Shown here piece after piece: positions 27,700 through 38,868 of a stretch of 64,000 bases of DNA. Within the stretch, counting starts at the first letter, position 1. Every line of letters starts with the position of its first letter. The stretch is from Daedaleopsis sinensis. Lineage: Eukaryota > Basidiomycota > Agaricomycetes > Polyporales > Polyporaceae. The notes below the pieces were generated by a model. The model made no database searches. It was not told the origin of the DNA and saw only the letters and a list, made by a program, of their open reading frames with translations. Made by a program: the position numbers and the translations under genes. Where the stretch lies: positions 2,976,001-3,040,000 of the forward strand of contig CM066308.1 of NCBI GenBank assembly GCA_033807695.1, written 5' to 3'.

Positions 27700-30600
27700 G
27701 GCAGAAACAAATTTGTTGGGAGAGGACAAAGGTGGTGGAGCGACGAGTGCCACAGTGAGTCGGAGGGAGGATCGGGCGAGCGCCGTGCCACCCGGCAGAA
27801 CGAACCCACCCAGCTTCGCGAACCACGAACAAGCGCAGCTGCCTATTCGGGCACCCACCCACGAAAGATGAGCGTTGAGTCTGCATAAGGCAACTCCGTC
27901 ATCCCCATCACCGCGCCCGATCCCATCGCGCCGAGCCCGCCCTCGCGCCCCGTTTCTCGTTTGGGCTGTGGCTAACCGACAGGCTGGCAGCCTTCCCGGC
28001 CTCGCAACGCGCATTCACATGCTTCCCTGATTCGGGGTGCCGTTTTGGAGCTCTGCTCACGTACGGCCACCCCTCCTCCTCGTCCCCCTTTCCATCCGAA
28101 CTTCCCTCGTACATAGACGACAGGAACAACGCTGCACCCCGAAATCCGTGCGGGCGCAGATTCTTGCTCGATGACCTCAGCGGCGGCGTCCTCCGACGCT
28201 CGTACCACTCGATCAAAACACAACGCCCGCCGATCGTCATGCTGTGACTGCGGCCGGAGCGCGCAAATTTTGGCTGTGAATGTTCGTCCGAACCCGCCCC
28301 TCCTTTCAACCACAACGCCCGCCGCGCCCTCAAGCGGCCGCCGTGCTCGCAGTCGATTTCACTGCCTACCGACCATCCCCGGGGCTGGCAGAAGTCGCGC
28401 ACTACTTTGTGCTTTGCTAACCGATTCTTGTGGAGCGAGCTTGATGCACGTTCGAAGCACCGCGAGTCAGCGCTGCACGCATAGCCGGCGCCGCCGTTCT
28501 GGCGAGCTCCAACATCAATTTATCGCGCGGTGTCCGAGCCGAGGCGGCCTTGCTCTCCTTTCGCGACCGCCTCTCTTTTTTCTCGCACCAGAACCCTCCA
28601 GCACCGCGTCAAGGTTCGCCACGAACCTAAAGTTGCGAGGCAAAACAATCTTGCGGCCTATCGAAGGAGCCCGTACTTTGTTTGGGCTATTATGTTCGAG
28701 CACCCTCCGATGCCGAACGGCGGGCAGCACCGCGATTCGCACTTGTTTCACGCCACCCGACGGCATGTACGAGTCGTCGTGGAGCTGCTGTTTTAGCCAT
28801 GTTCTGCTCGAACGGGCAGTCCTCTCGTCCCAGATACGTCTTCGATGCACTGCGACTGACTGTGACTGATGCACTGATATTGACCCCGCTTTTTGCGCGT
28901 CCCGATAAGTATGTAGCACCCTCGGGTCCGTTGTTGTAATGCATCGCTACCTTCCTTGGTATCTATGACGCAGTACGACGACCAACGCGCTCAGGAACGG
29001 TTCAGCACCTCCTCTGCAGTGTGCGTTTACGTCTACGGCAGCGCGGCGGCAGAGCTTACACGATGCGTACTTAGTGCACACCGCACAGGGGACCGACGAG
29101 CACCATCGGCATGATCTCCTCTGGACGGACGGCGCGGACAAGGTTGCCGCGAACTCGTTCAGCGGGGCGCGTAGTACGTACGACCGCGTCCGCCTCTGCT
29201 TCTCTCGCGTCTCTACGTATACTACGGTCGCGACGTCAGCGCGGCAGCAGCACTATCCGCCGACAGCACGGCGATACCTCAACTCTCTTTTGGATGTGCG
29301 GTCTCCGACTCCGGCAGCGGCTATTGAATATTGAGCAGTACGTGCCTGTCGGTGCTCGTCGCTCGCCCCGTCGGGCCATGTTCACAGCTGTCCCGTTCTT
29401 GTGTACGTACGAGCACCAGCGAAGTGATGTGGCTGTTTTCAGCACAGAATCCGATGGGCTACGGACTACGTGCTACGTGCAGGACACCGACGGAGATAGC
29501 ACGCGCACCCTTGTCTCCCCTGACAGACGACGAGCACCTATTGACGTGAAGGATGGACGGTCTTACGTGCACCCGTTTCTCCGTACGTTGAGTCTTCTTC
29601 CGTCGCGCTCGCATCTGCTTATGCTGGCAGCCTTCGGCAGGCGCGTCTGCAAGCCGGATACGAGTCACGGCGGCGGCAGGCGTGCCGTGCACTACTGCGA
29701 CTCTCCCCCAGAATGCCACCATCTTCTTCCGTGCAGCTTGCTCGACAGGCGCGAGGATATCGATAGTACGCGGCAACCTTAACTCGTCGACGGGCGCGAG
29801 AAGGCGCGAGAGCCTGCACCCTCGGGAGTCGGGTGCGCGGCCCGGTGGCGTGGAATGTGCGATGTACTTCCTATTCCACTGGCACAGGACGAGTAGGCCG
29901 TTTCGTGAAATCGACCATAGTACTCGAATCACTCGGGCTGCAAGTACGTCGCATACGTGCTGCGACAGGCCCACGTTGTCCGAGTCGCACACTTACTTGC
30001 TGCACATATGTGGCATCACCGTGACTTCTTCTGAAGACCTTTGTTCCTGCCAGTAGTAACCGCCTCAGAACTTGCCGTCCGGCATACGACTCTGTGTGCC
30101 GCACTACAACCTCGTAAGTACTACTAGTACTGAGCTGGCCTGGGTGCGCATACGCGCTACTTACCTCGGTCCCTGGCCCCCCATTTGCTTCCGCGCGCCG
30201 TCCCCGCGCGCGCTCCCCGTTCACACCGGCGCACCCCAATTCCACACGGATCGATAACGTGTCGTCCGTGTCCGTGTCCGTGTCCGTGTCCGCGACCGGC
30301 TCGAAACTCGATGCTTCGGGGTGACATATTGTGGAGCGCAGGCAACCTACGGCGCGCGCGTCGAAGCCCGCTGAGTGCTTTGTGCTCTCCACCGCGCGCC
30401 TGATAAACATCGTCCTGGAAGTCTTAGTTCACATACATACAAGTCTCTGGAGGAAGCGTAGAAAAGTGCTCGCAGTTACGTTGGCCGCCGCTGTGAGACC
30501 GTGAGCGTAGCGTGGACCGGAGTCAACTTGTGGTACGCATCCGGATGGTTGTTGGAAGAGGAGGAGGAAGGGGGAGGGTCTTCTTTCGTGATAGACTCAT

Positions 30601-31850
30601 GACGTCGACGTCGCCCGTCGCCCGTCGACGCGTCGGCAAGCAAGCACTGGCTGTTCTTCTGTGATCAAGCTGATGTCGTCTCGCGCCGTCGGCCGCGGGT
30701 CGTCCGCGTCAAGCTTTCAAGCCGGGGAATAAGTAATCGATGCCGAGTACCGCTCGGAGTCGCACGACGCATCCATCGCTCCGAGACGCAGACGCAGACG
30801 CAGACGCATACCGAGCGCCGTCGACGTCCTGGGCAGATACGTCGCATTTGCGTGCGTCGAGGGTCCCTTCTCTGCGCACGCGTGTGCTTCTTCCGGCAAT
30901 TTGATAGTGGAGTGCGACGCCATGGATGATGACGGTGCGAATGGCTGTTACGTCCTGCTGACGCGCCATATTACCATATGTAGCTCTGGTGGGTGCTCAC
31001 TGCTCGTGAATTCCAAGCGGTGGGAGGACACGGCGAGGGATTGGGGGAGGCCGATACAATAATGCTCACGCGCACGGGTGCAACTTCTTCACGGTGAACG
31101 TTTGAACCCTGGGGCGAGCACGCAAGCTCAAGGAAGAACGTTCGCCCGACACGAGCCACATCCGGCGTGCGAGGTGGCGCAGGGAACTACCTGCAGCTGC
31201 TGGTGGCGGGGATGCATCTGCGAACGTGAGTGCCCCCCGAGTCGGACCGCTCGAGCGGGTCCAACCGACATGTACTCGAGGCCCCTCGAGCAAGCAAGCT
31301 CAGGACCCACGAGCCGGCCAGAGCAGCCACGCTAGTACCATACTAGCAGCAGCAGCCACCCCGCCAAGTCCGTCACGCCCCCGAGGTCATGGGGGCAGCG
31401 ACGGAGCACAAGTGGCTATCTCCGGCGCCCGACTAATAACTATACAGTGCACGAGATCCGCGACGGCCATGCCATGGCGTGCCACCCGATCTCCCCAATG
31501 GGTTGTGGACTCCTATGGGTCCCCGGGCCACTCAGGCTCTGATCGGCGGAACAACGGGCAGCGGGCAGCGGGCAGCGGTGGGCAGGCCGCAGCGGTCGGT
31601 CGGCGGTCTAGACTCGAGACTCGAGACTCGCAACCGCGGAACGCGGACGACGGACGACGGCGACCGACTCGCGTCGTGCGGACATACTAGTTACCTGTCG
31701 ATGAGCAAGCGGATGTGCCACCCCTCGCTGCGGTTGTCTGTACATGTGTCAAGATATTTCCATTCGCACGCCCATGCGCGGTCCCCAACCCAACAAGAAC
31801 AAAACCAAGTATGTACTTACACGCGCAAGCCCCCTATAGCTATCGTAGTA
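27700..31850. other. 4-kb stretch without a recognised gene
   Basis: Open frames up to about 230 codons occur (for example 28171-28869 and 29111-29782, plus strand) but they are Arg/Ser/Cys-rich, have no family motifs and overlap similar frames on the other strand, so I do not call them genes. Microsatellites lie at about 30268-30291 (GTGTCC, four to five copies) and 30783-30809 (GACGCA, four copies), and a GACTCGA run at about 31612-31630. No tRNA or transposon end was recognised. Confidence 0.4.
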
Positions 31851-34152
31851 TCACGTCCGTAGCGCGTCCTGCCCGACTGCAGGCGCCAGAGGCACCACCA
31901 CGTCCTCCATGTCGTCGTCGTCGTCGCTGTCGCTGTCCTCTCCGCCCTCGACTTCCGTCTGCGCGCCGCTGGCGAGGCCCGGGGCAGGCGCGCTCGGCGC
32001 GCGGAAGACTTCTGGGAACGCGTTGATGTCCAGGACCAAGTGCGTGCCCGAGTACGCGGCGATTGGCGGCGGGGGCGGGGCCGCCGGGCGGGGTTGGGAC
32101 AGTGGCTGAGGTTCAGGCTGGGCTTCGGGCGGCAGTTGAGGCGCAGGCTGCGAATGGGGTTGTGGTTCAGGATGAGGCGGGGGGGCGGGGGGCGGCGCCG
32201 AGGGGGCGGGTTGTATGGGCGGAGCAGGCTGGAGAGCTGCTGGTGCGGGTGTCGCCTGGGCGGGCGCGCCCTGGTGCTCGTCCACGTCCTCGTCCTCGGC
32301 GTCCGCGATCTCTGTCAGCTGTGCAGCCAGCAGCGCGAGCTGTGCCTGCAGGGATGCACGCTCGTCCTCGGTGAGCGCGGTACGGACGGGCTCCGCACTG
32401 GACGCTGCGGCAACGGACGCGAGCGCGTGGAGAACCGCGGTTAGGTCGTCGTCAGCGGAGCTCGTCCCCGCATGCGCGAGGGGACCAGACGGCGCGCTAG
32501 GGCCTGCGACCGCGTCGCCGTTCGCGCTTTGATTCTGCGCGAAGTTGATGGCTTGCAGGATGTGTTGCGCAGCCTGCCACGCGTCTCCATTGTCCGCGGC
32601 CTCGTCTTTGTCGTCTACTGGCTTGGTTGCTGCTGCTGCATTCTCGATTGGCGGTTGCGCGGGGGCGGGCGGCTTCTCCCGCGCAGGCTGGCCCGACGGG
32701 TTCGGCAGTGGGTAGCCAGGGTAATGGCCATACTGATACGGATACGAGTAGTTGTTATATGGCGGTTGCTGAGCAGGTGGCGGATGATGTTGCTGAGGGT
32801 GGGGAGGTTGTAGTGGAGCATTTGTGAACGGCGAGGATGGCGGCGGCGGCGGATGGTGCATCGCATATGTCGTCTGCGCAAGGGTCTGCGGCCGACGTGT
32901 TGTCCGCTTCGACGTCTGCGCCGTGTCAATCTAACATGAGCAGACTGCCGACTATTGCGAATGTAAATGGACACGTACCGCCCCTCCTTCCCATGCCGGA
33001 TTCAATCGGTACTTTCCACCTGTCCTCTTCTCCAACCTGCCCCGCTTGTAGGCCTTCTGCAGAGCCTGACTCGCACTTGGCCGGAAGTTCGTCTGAAGGG
33101 GATACCGTGATGCCATCCAGGTGAAAAGATCCTTAGGTGCAGCCCCCTCCAGATCCCCGCAGTCCGTCAGAGCCTCAACGATCATCTCCTCATACGAAGG
33201 GAGATCCTCGCCCGACGGCGGAGGAGGCGGCTGTGGTACACCTACTGGGGGGTGGTGTGGAGGTGGACGTGCTAGTGGACCAGTACTGAAAGGTCCTTGA
33301 CTAGCAGGTGGGGGTGGTGGAGGCGGCGAATGTCCGGGCGGGGGTGTGGGATACCCTGGAGGTGGAGGATAAGGGGGGTACGAGTAAGGCGGAGGATACG
33401 AAGACGGAGGGTAGTACGGTGCGTGTGGGTAGGCAGCTTGCTGTCCCTGGGGCTGGGGCTGGGGCTGTGGAGGCATTGAGTAGCCATAGGGCGGGTAGGG
33501 ATACGGTGCGGGAGGGTGGAGGGTCGCATGGTGAGCTGGACCTTGAGGCCCTGGTGTCCCTGCGTGCGAGCCGGGGGTACCTTGTCTGGCGGAAGACTGG
33601 GGGTCTCCGTTTGACGGTGGATGGGGGGCAGGAGATGGAGATGATACTGAAGCAACGGCGGCACTTCCCTTCTCCCTGGCTACTTCAGCAGGATCCCTCA
33701 GCGAGCCCATCGGAGGGTCTTCCTCCGGCGGATGCGGTGGAACATGGTGTCCGGGAGGATGCACTTGATGAGCGGCTGGACCTACATGTAAAGGCTGCGA
33801 TGTGCCATGAGCGACCGATGTTGGTGCGGTCGCGGCAGGTTGGGGGACGGTTCCGATCGTGGGGAGTTTTGTTTTGAGCGCAAGTATAGCAGCCTCGAGA
33901 TCAGCTGGCCAGACAGTGGCTTTGACGTGCACAGGGACATGGGGCTCGAAGAGCAAGCATATCTCGATGATTTGTTCGGGCGGTAGGAGGCTAAGGTATG
34001 TTTTCCGGGAATCCGGTGATATATTCGATGAAGACGGCGCGTTCACTGCTGCGACACTGTCAGCAGGAGGAGTATATGCGGGGTGTCTTTGGCGTACCTG
34101 AGCCGTTTAGGGCGGAGGGAACCGCTGGAGGAGGGGAGCTCTCGTTGAGCAT
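31851..34152 (-). CDS. H15 (linker-histone winged helix) domain protein with proline/glutamine-rich regions
   Basis: Three exons (34098-34152, 32979-34045, 31851-32930) give 733 aa. A winged-helix H1/H5 domain lies in the centre (about residues 295-370): LPSYEEMIVEALTDCGDLEG, PKDLFTWMASRYPLQTNFRP, SASQALQKAYKRGRLEKRTG, GKYRLNPAWEGG. It is preceded by a Pro/Tyr-rich region (PYPYPPYGYSMPPQPQPQPQ) and followed by a second Pro/Gln/Ala-rich part, a helical segment (ERASLQAQLALLAAQLTEIA) and an acidic end (DSDSDDDDDMEDVVVPLAP). It is far longer than a true H1 and lacks the Lys-rich tail, so it is more likely a chromatin or transcription regulator using the H15 fold to bind DNA. Near the start it has the helix pair SLLPPEQIIEICLLFEPHVP. 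Confidence 0.85.
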
Positions 34153-34386
34153 GGACGATCTGGAGGCTGCATGCAGCTGTACAGTCGCTGTGCAGTTTTT
34201 GCCCTCAAGATTCTCAGCCACACGCGCTCTGCCACGGCGCCTAAGCCACCACCGGTCCATCGGCCCGTGGCCCGAGTGATAACACTTGCTTCAACTCCCC
34301 AGCTTGCAATGACCAAGTTGCCCTCAACCGTTACTCTTAGATTCGAGATCTTGAATGGCTGCTCCTCATGCTAGTTTGCTCTCATC

Positions 34387-34713
34387 TTATCTGTCTGAGC
34401 TCTTCGGCTTGACTTGCATATACATAGCCGGACCGGTGCGTGTGTAGCCATAACGGAGATTCGGAAGAAGGACTATAGCTAGGAACGTTAACGTCTGCTG
34501 GAGTTTCCAGTACTCAGGAGCCTTTGCTCTATCGTGCCGGCGTTCTGGTGGCGACTCTCGCGGATATGCTACCAGTTTGTCCTCGAGTTGCGATCCGTCT
34601 ATTAGGAGCGTGGAGGCGTCTGAGAGCGACCATATGGTGGAACCGCATGAGTCCGGACTATAGTGGCGGATGACCTCTTTCGCCATCGATAACAACACGG
34701 TCCTGCTCTCCAT
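34387..34713 (-). CDS. Small unknown protein with a C-terminal hydrophobic segment
   Basis: A 108-aa frame starts MESRTVLLSMAKEVIRHYSP, contains STIWSLSDASTLLIDGSQLE and RHDRAKAPEYWKLQQTLTFL, then AIVLLPNLRYGYTRTGPAMY and ends KPKSSDR. The TLTFLAIVLLP stretch could be one short membrane segment. It starts 110 bases from, and divergent to, the RidA gene, which supports a real promoter. I do not recognise the family; a chance open frame is possible. Confidence 0.4.
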   Translation of the reverse strand: MESRTVLLSMAKEVIRHYSPDSCGSTIWSLSDASTLLIDGSQLEDKLVAYPRESPPERRHDRAKAPEYWKLQQTLTFLAIVLLPNLRYGYTRTGPAMYMQVKPKSSDR

Positions 34714-34745
34714 CACTCGGCCTTGGGATCCCCTCACTGTTTCAG

Positions 34746-34752
34746 TATATAA
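34746..34752 (+). promoter_or_regulatory. TATA box of the RidA-like gene
   Basis: TATATAA occurs 72 bases before the ATG at 34824, in the short gap between two divergent genes. Confidence 0.5.
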
Positions 34753-34823
34753 GCCTCTGCAGCTGTGGTGTTTGCTTCTCCTCACGGCTACCAGAACTCC
34801 TCTTTCGCCTGTCCAACAAAGCC

Positions 34824-35370
34824 ATGACGAAGCAGGTCGTTTTCACCGCGGAGGCCAACCCCCCTCTTCCGATCTACTGTACGTAACCGTAGTTGCGCGA
34901 AGCAGCTTCGCCGTTCTGACAGTCGAGCAGCCCAGGCGATCATCTCGGGAAAGACGATCTATGTCTCCGGAAACATTGGCATTGACCGCGAGTTCAAGCT
35001 CGTCGAGGGCGGTGTGCAGGCGCAGACGGTGAGTGATTCCGGGATCTCGCCAATATCTGCCCACTCACCGTTGATCGCACATACTCTCAGCGCGCCGCCA
35101 TCGAGAACATGACCAAGATTCTCGTGGGTGCAGGTGTCGACCGCAACGCTGTTGTCAAGTGCAACATCTACCTCACCAACCTCCCCCGCGACTTCGCGCC
35201 CATGAACGAGGTCTACAAGGAGGTGGGCTGTTTGACCTTGTCTCTTCCCGCCGATATTGACGCATTTCCAGTTCTTCGCTGTCGACCCCCCTGCGCGCAC
35301 CTGTATCGGGGTCGCCGCCCTCCCCCTCAACGCTGACATGGAGATCGAGTGCATCGCCGAGCTTCCCTGA
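34824..35370 (+). CDS. RidA/YjgF/UK114-family enamine/imine deaminase
   Basis: Four exons (34824-34878, 34931-35028, 35091-35222, 35272-35370) give 127 aa, the usual size. Family signatures are PPLPIYSQAIISGKTIYVSG, NIGIDREFKLVEGGVQAQT, AAIENMTKILVGAGVDRNAV, KCNIYLTNLPRDFAPMNEVY and the substrate-site PARTCIGVAALPLNADMEIE; the Arg in PARTC binds the substrate carboxylate in this family. RidA proteins release ammonia from the 2-aminoacrylate and related imines formed by PLP enzymes such as threonine dehydratase. There is no evident mitochondrial leader, so the product is probably cytosolic (Hmf1-like) rather than mitochondrial (Mmf1-like). Confidence 0.93.
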
Positions 35371-35607
35371 GCGACTGGCGGTCGAAACGTATCGTACCGA
35401 GAAGTGACCAAACTCACTGTAGCCATATGTGTGACGAACTGCTCTATGCACTGTAACTGGGATCCGAGCTTTGCCACGAACGAATGTTGCGAGTCACTTG
35501 TGAGCTTGTGAGGTTGCTGCAGCGCCATATGCATGACAAGGAGGGGGTGATTTTGTATGAGTATTAGAGGCCGATCATACCGTATGCAGTGCCCAAGTAA
35601 TGTGTGT

Positions 35608-36138
35608 TCATATCCTGAACGGCTCCTCAACATGCAGTCCGCTCCAGATACCCCTCGCAGCCTCAGTCCGACTCTCCACCGACAGTCTCTTCAGCGGCTT
35701 GATTTTCGCGCCAGAAGAGTCGAGCAGTAGCTGGACCTTCTGCCGAATGCCGGTGACCTCGAAGTCCTTGAGACATATGACCTTGTCTCTGTTGTTGACT
35801 GCAAACAGATGCTCGTCAGTCTCAGCGTCCAACGCGTGCAACCCTCGTGTCCGGGTCGGACAGCAAGACAGTAGAGACTCACTGTAGAAACCGCGCACCA
35901 CAGGCTCGCGGCTGCCCCTGTGCCGGACCACGAACTCGACGTGCGGGTTCGCGCGTGCGACGGGCTCGAGGTGGTTGCCGATGTACGTGCGGAGGTTCGC
36001 GGAGGATGCCCACGTATCGCAGAACTCGAAGACCAGTTTGCGGATTTGGGGGATGAACGCGCCGTGGCCGTTCGCTGGCAGCGAGCGCTGCTGCGCTCGA
36101 AGGAGTGGTTTGAGGGTGGGCGCGAGCTTCGAAGCCAT
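35608..36138 (-). CDS. MRPL43: Mitochondrial large-subunit ribosomal protein mL43
   Basis: Two exons (35883-36138, 35608-35798) give 148 aa. The MRP-L51/S25/CI-B8 thioredoxin-like fold is seen as IPQIRKLVFEFCDTWASSAN, RTYIGNHLEPVARANPHVEF, VVRHRGSREPVVRGFYI and NNRDKVICLKDFEVTGIRQK. The N-terminus (MASKLAPTLKPLLRAQQRSL) is basic and free of acids, as expected for mitochondrial import. The 84-nt intron is a multiple of three and has no stop, so an unspliced reading also stays open. The start choice puts ATG right before the basic leader. Divergent from the DeSI-thioredoxin-PUL gene. Confidence 0.9.
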   Translation of the reverse strand: MASKLAPTLKPLLRAQQRSLPANGHGAFIPQIRKLVFEFCDTWASSANLRTYIGNHLEPVARANPHVEFVVRHRGSREPVVRGFYSESLLSCCPTRTRGLHALDAETDEHLFAVNNRDKVICLKDFEVTGIRQKVQLLLDSSGAKIKPLKRLSVESRTEAARGIWSGLHVEEPFRI

Positions 36139-36424
36139 GGTGGGCACGAGAGAGGATGAGGATGGCGGCCTCGTAGTGGTCACAACGCAGAGTGCGACGA
36201 GGTGCCTCGGGATGTTCCTGACGCCCAAAGCAGAGATCTCTCGCGACGTTCTGAGATTTGGGTTCGGAGATCGGAGTGCGTCATCGCCCGCCGGGACGCG
36301 TTGCCTTTCCAGTGCTTTCGAGCCCGGGATGCATCATACGCGTACTCACCAACTCTTACCGCTACCACCACTAATCGTCGCTGTATCTTTCCCTTCTCCC
36401 TGCACGCTCCAGAAGAGGCGATAG
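36139..36424. promoter_or_regulatory. Divergent promoter, mL43 / DeSI-thioredoxin-PUL gene
   Basis: 286 bases between the two start codons must hold both core promoters. No TATA box is visible; the region before the DeSI start is CT-rich. Confidence 0.5.
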
Positions 36425-38868
36425 ATGTCCAAAGTTCAGCTATACGTCTACGACCTCAGCAATGGTCTAGCCAAACAGTTGTCTAGACAGCTTACTGGGA
36501 AACAAATCGACGGTATATGGTGCGTGAACGTCTCATCTTACGATGTCGGCGGAGAGACGAATGCCGAGCAAGGGTAGGCACACCTCTGTGGTTGTCTTTG
36601 GCAAGGAGGTATTCTACGGTCAGGGCATCCTGATCACGAAGCCGGGACGATCTCATGTGAGTCTCGGCCATCCTACTGAGGAATACATTCACATAACTGT
36701 AACGCTGCACTAGCATGGCACTCCGCTGCAAGTCATAGATATGGGAGAGACCGCCCTAGACGAAGAAACATTCGATGAATATCTGGCGGAGATTCGAGAG
36801 CATTACACCGCGGACAAAGTGAGTTCATGTGTACGACGGCCTTAACAGGGTGTTGAACGAGTCTTGTTAGTATCATCTACTAGGTACCGAAACATTCTCC
36901 TGTTCAACCTCGCGGAGAACTCATTGATTATAGAATTTAACTGCAATTCCTTCACGAACGATTGCGTCGGATTTCTAACCGGCGGGTCTATACCCGCATG
37001 GATCAAAGGTACGTATACTGCATAGTCATTGTACGGGCTGCTCCCTCACAATTTCCTATAGATCTTCCCTCTGACTTCTTGTCCACGCCATTCGGAGCTG
37101 CCCTCCGTCCGACAATAGATGCAATGTTCCGACGCCCGGCCCCAGGTGCGGCGGCAGCTCCCCCACCCGCCCCCGCCCCAGCAGCCCTACAGCAAGCAGC
37201 ATCCGCATCGCCCGACCCAGCTCTCGCCTCCGCGCTTTTGCAGGCGGTGGCCTCCCAGGCATACCAAACAGGCTCCCTGTCCATGCCCACCTCCCTGCCC
37301 CAGCGGTCTCCTGCCGCAGGCAGCTCCACGGTCGCAGGTCCCATCCACATGTGCACGAACGCGTCCGCGCTGCACGGACTGCTGCAGTCGCATCGCGCGG
37401 CGGTCGTGTTCTTCACGTCGGCGACGTGCGGGCCGTGCAAGATGATCGAGCCTGTGTTCGAGGACCTCGCGCACCAGAAGACGCACGGGAGCGACGGCGG
37501 ACGGGCCGCGTTTGTGAAGGTGGACATGGCAGTGGGTATGGGTGGACAGGCCGGCGCGGAGTGGGGCGTGAGAGTCACCCCGACTTTCTTGTTTTTCTTG
37601 GACGGCAAGAAGGTCAGTGCGGGTTGTTCGTATAGGGTGAAAATGCTGATGTATTTCTGCTGCACAGACTCACGAGCTAAAGGGAGTGAATGCTCCGGAA
37701 TTGCGTACTCAGGTTGACCTGCTGCTCTTCCAGGCATTCCCTCGTGAGTCATCGTCTGCATGGTATACCATTACGTATCTCCGTTCACATTTGAGCACAG
37801 CACATCCGCACACCAAGCTTTCTCTCCCTGCAGTCGAGGCGCTCTCAACAAACCCTATCCTCTTCACACAAGTACCCGCACTTGACACCGTTTCGACCAA
37901 GTTGATATCGTTCGTTGATGCCGCACCCAACGCTGCAACCTTTCAGACGGCCAAGCAGGCACTCTCTGGTGCCGTGCTGCCGTACCTGAAGTCGCGTTTC
38001 CCCGACAAGAACGCTTCAGCGGTAGCGACGAAGAAGCCCACCGTCCCTGCAACCCCTCAGCTATTGACAGCATGGGCTGCAGCCACGACCAGCCTCGCCA
38101 GCGCACTCCCCCCCGCCCAGCTCTTCCCCCTAGTCGACATGTGGCGTCTAGCAGTGCTCGACGAGGCCGTGGCCAACTGGCTCGTGTCTTCCGCAGGGCA
38201 GCCCGACCCCCTAGACACCCTCGTGCAACGCGCACTCGACATCCTGGATTCCGCGGACCCGGCACAGAAGGCGGGCGGGCGCAACTACCTCCTCACCGTC
38301 CTCCGCACACTCGCGAACGGCTTTGCGCACGCGGTGCTCTGCAGGACGCTCCTGTCGAGGGCAGCGCCGCGCGGGAAGCGCGTGGGGGTGACGCGCGTGG
38401 TCGTCGCGGCGCTGCTGCACGAGGACGCGGCGGTGCGCACGGCCGCCGCGAGTCTCGCGTTCAACGTCGCCGCGGCGGTACAACGGAGCAGGGTCGAGAA
38501 GCTGAGGGGCGGGGCGGCGGGGATCGAGGAGGACGAGGAGTGGGAGGTGGAGCTCGTGTGTGCGATCCTGGAGACACTGTCGAACGAGGTGACGAGCGAG
38601 GAAGTCGGTGAGTGGCTTGTGCTGAGTGTCTGTCGGTGACGATGCTGATACAGTCCGCGCAGTTCACCGATTGGTTGCAGCGCTCGCATTCTTGTTGCGG
38701 CTGTCGCCCTCGTACGAGGGCCAGCTGGCATCGATGCTGGAGGTGCTGCAGTCTCGGGAGACGTTGAAGAGCAAGCTCGCGAAGGGCGGGTGCGGGGAGA
38801 GTGGTGTCCAGAAGGCTGATTTACGAAAGTTGATCGAGGAGGTTGCGGAGAAGCTGTGCCCTGCTTGA
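36425..38868 (+). CDS. DeSI/PPPDE peptidase - thioredoxin - PUL fusion protein
   Basis: Nine exons give 578 aa with no frame conflict. Residues 1-130 are a PPPDE (DeSI-1) isopeptidase domain: VQLYVYDLSNGLAKQLS, GIWHTSVVVFGKEVFYGQGI with catalytic His33, and YHLLEFNCNSFTNDCVGFLT with catalytic Cys101. After a Pro/Ala linker comes a thioredoxin domain with the CGPC redox pair at about 244-247 (AAVVFFTSATCGPCKMIEPV). The C-terminal third is a helical PUL domain (ATPQLLTAWAAATTSLASAL, PLVDMWRLAVLDEAVANWL). DeSI proteins remove SUMO or other ubiquitin-like tags; PUL domains bind Cdc48/p97. The layout matches a known fungal three-domain family. One exon (36871-36883) is 13 nt and sits just before the Cys101 exon. 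The last acceptor has an in-frame alternative 9 nt downstream. Confidence 0.92.

Noticed and set aside
28171..29782. Two plus-strand frames of about 230 codons
   Set aside because: Arg/Ser/Cys-rich with no motifs, weak start context and equally long frames on the other strand.
31851..34152. Call as canonical histone H1
   Set aside because: The H15 fold is present, but the length, proline-rich flanks, acidic end and missing Lys-rich tail do not fit H1.
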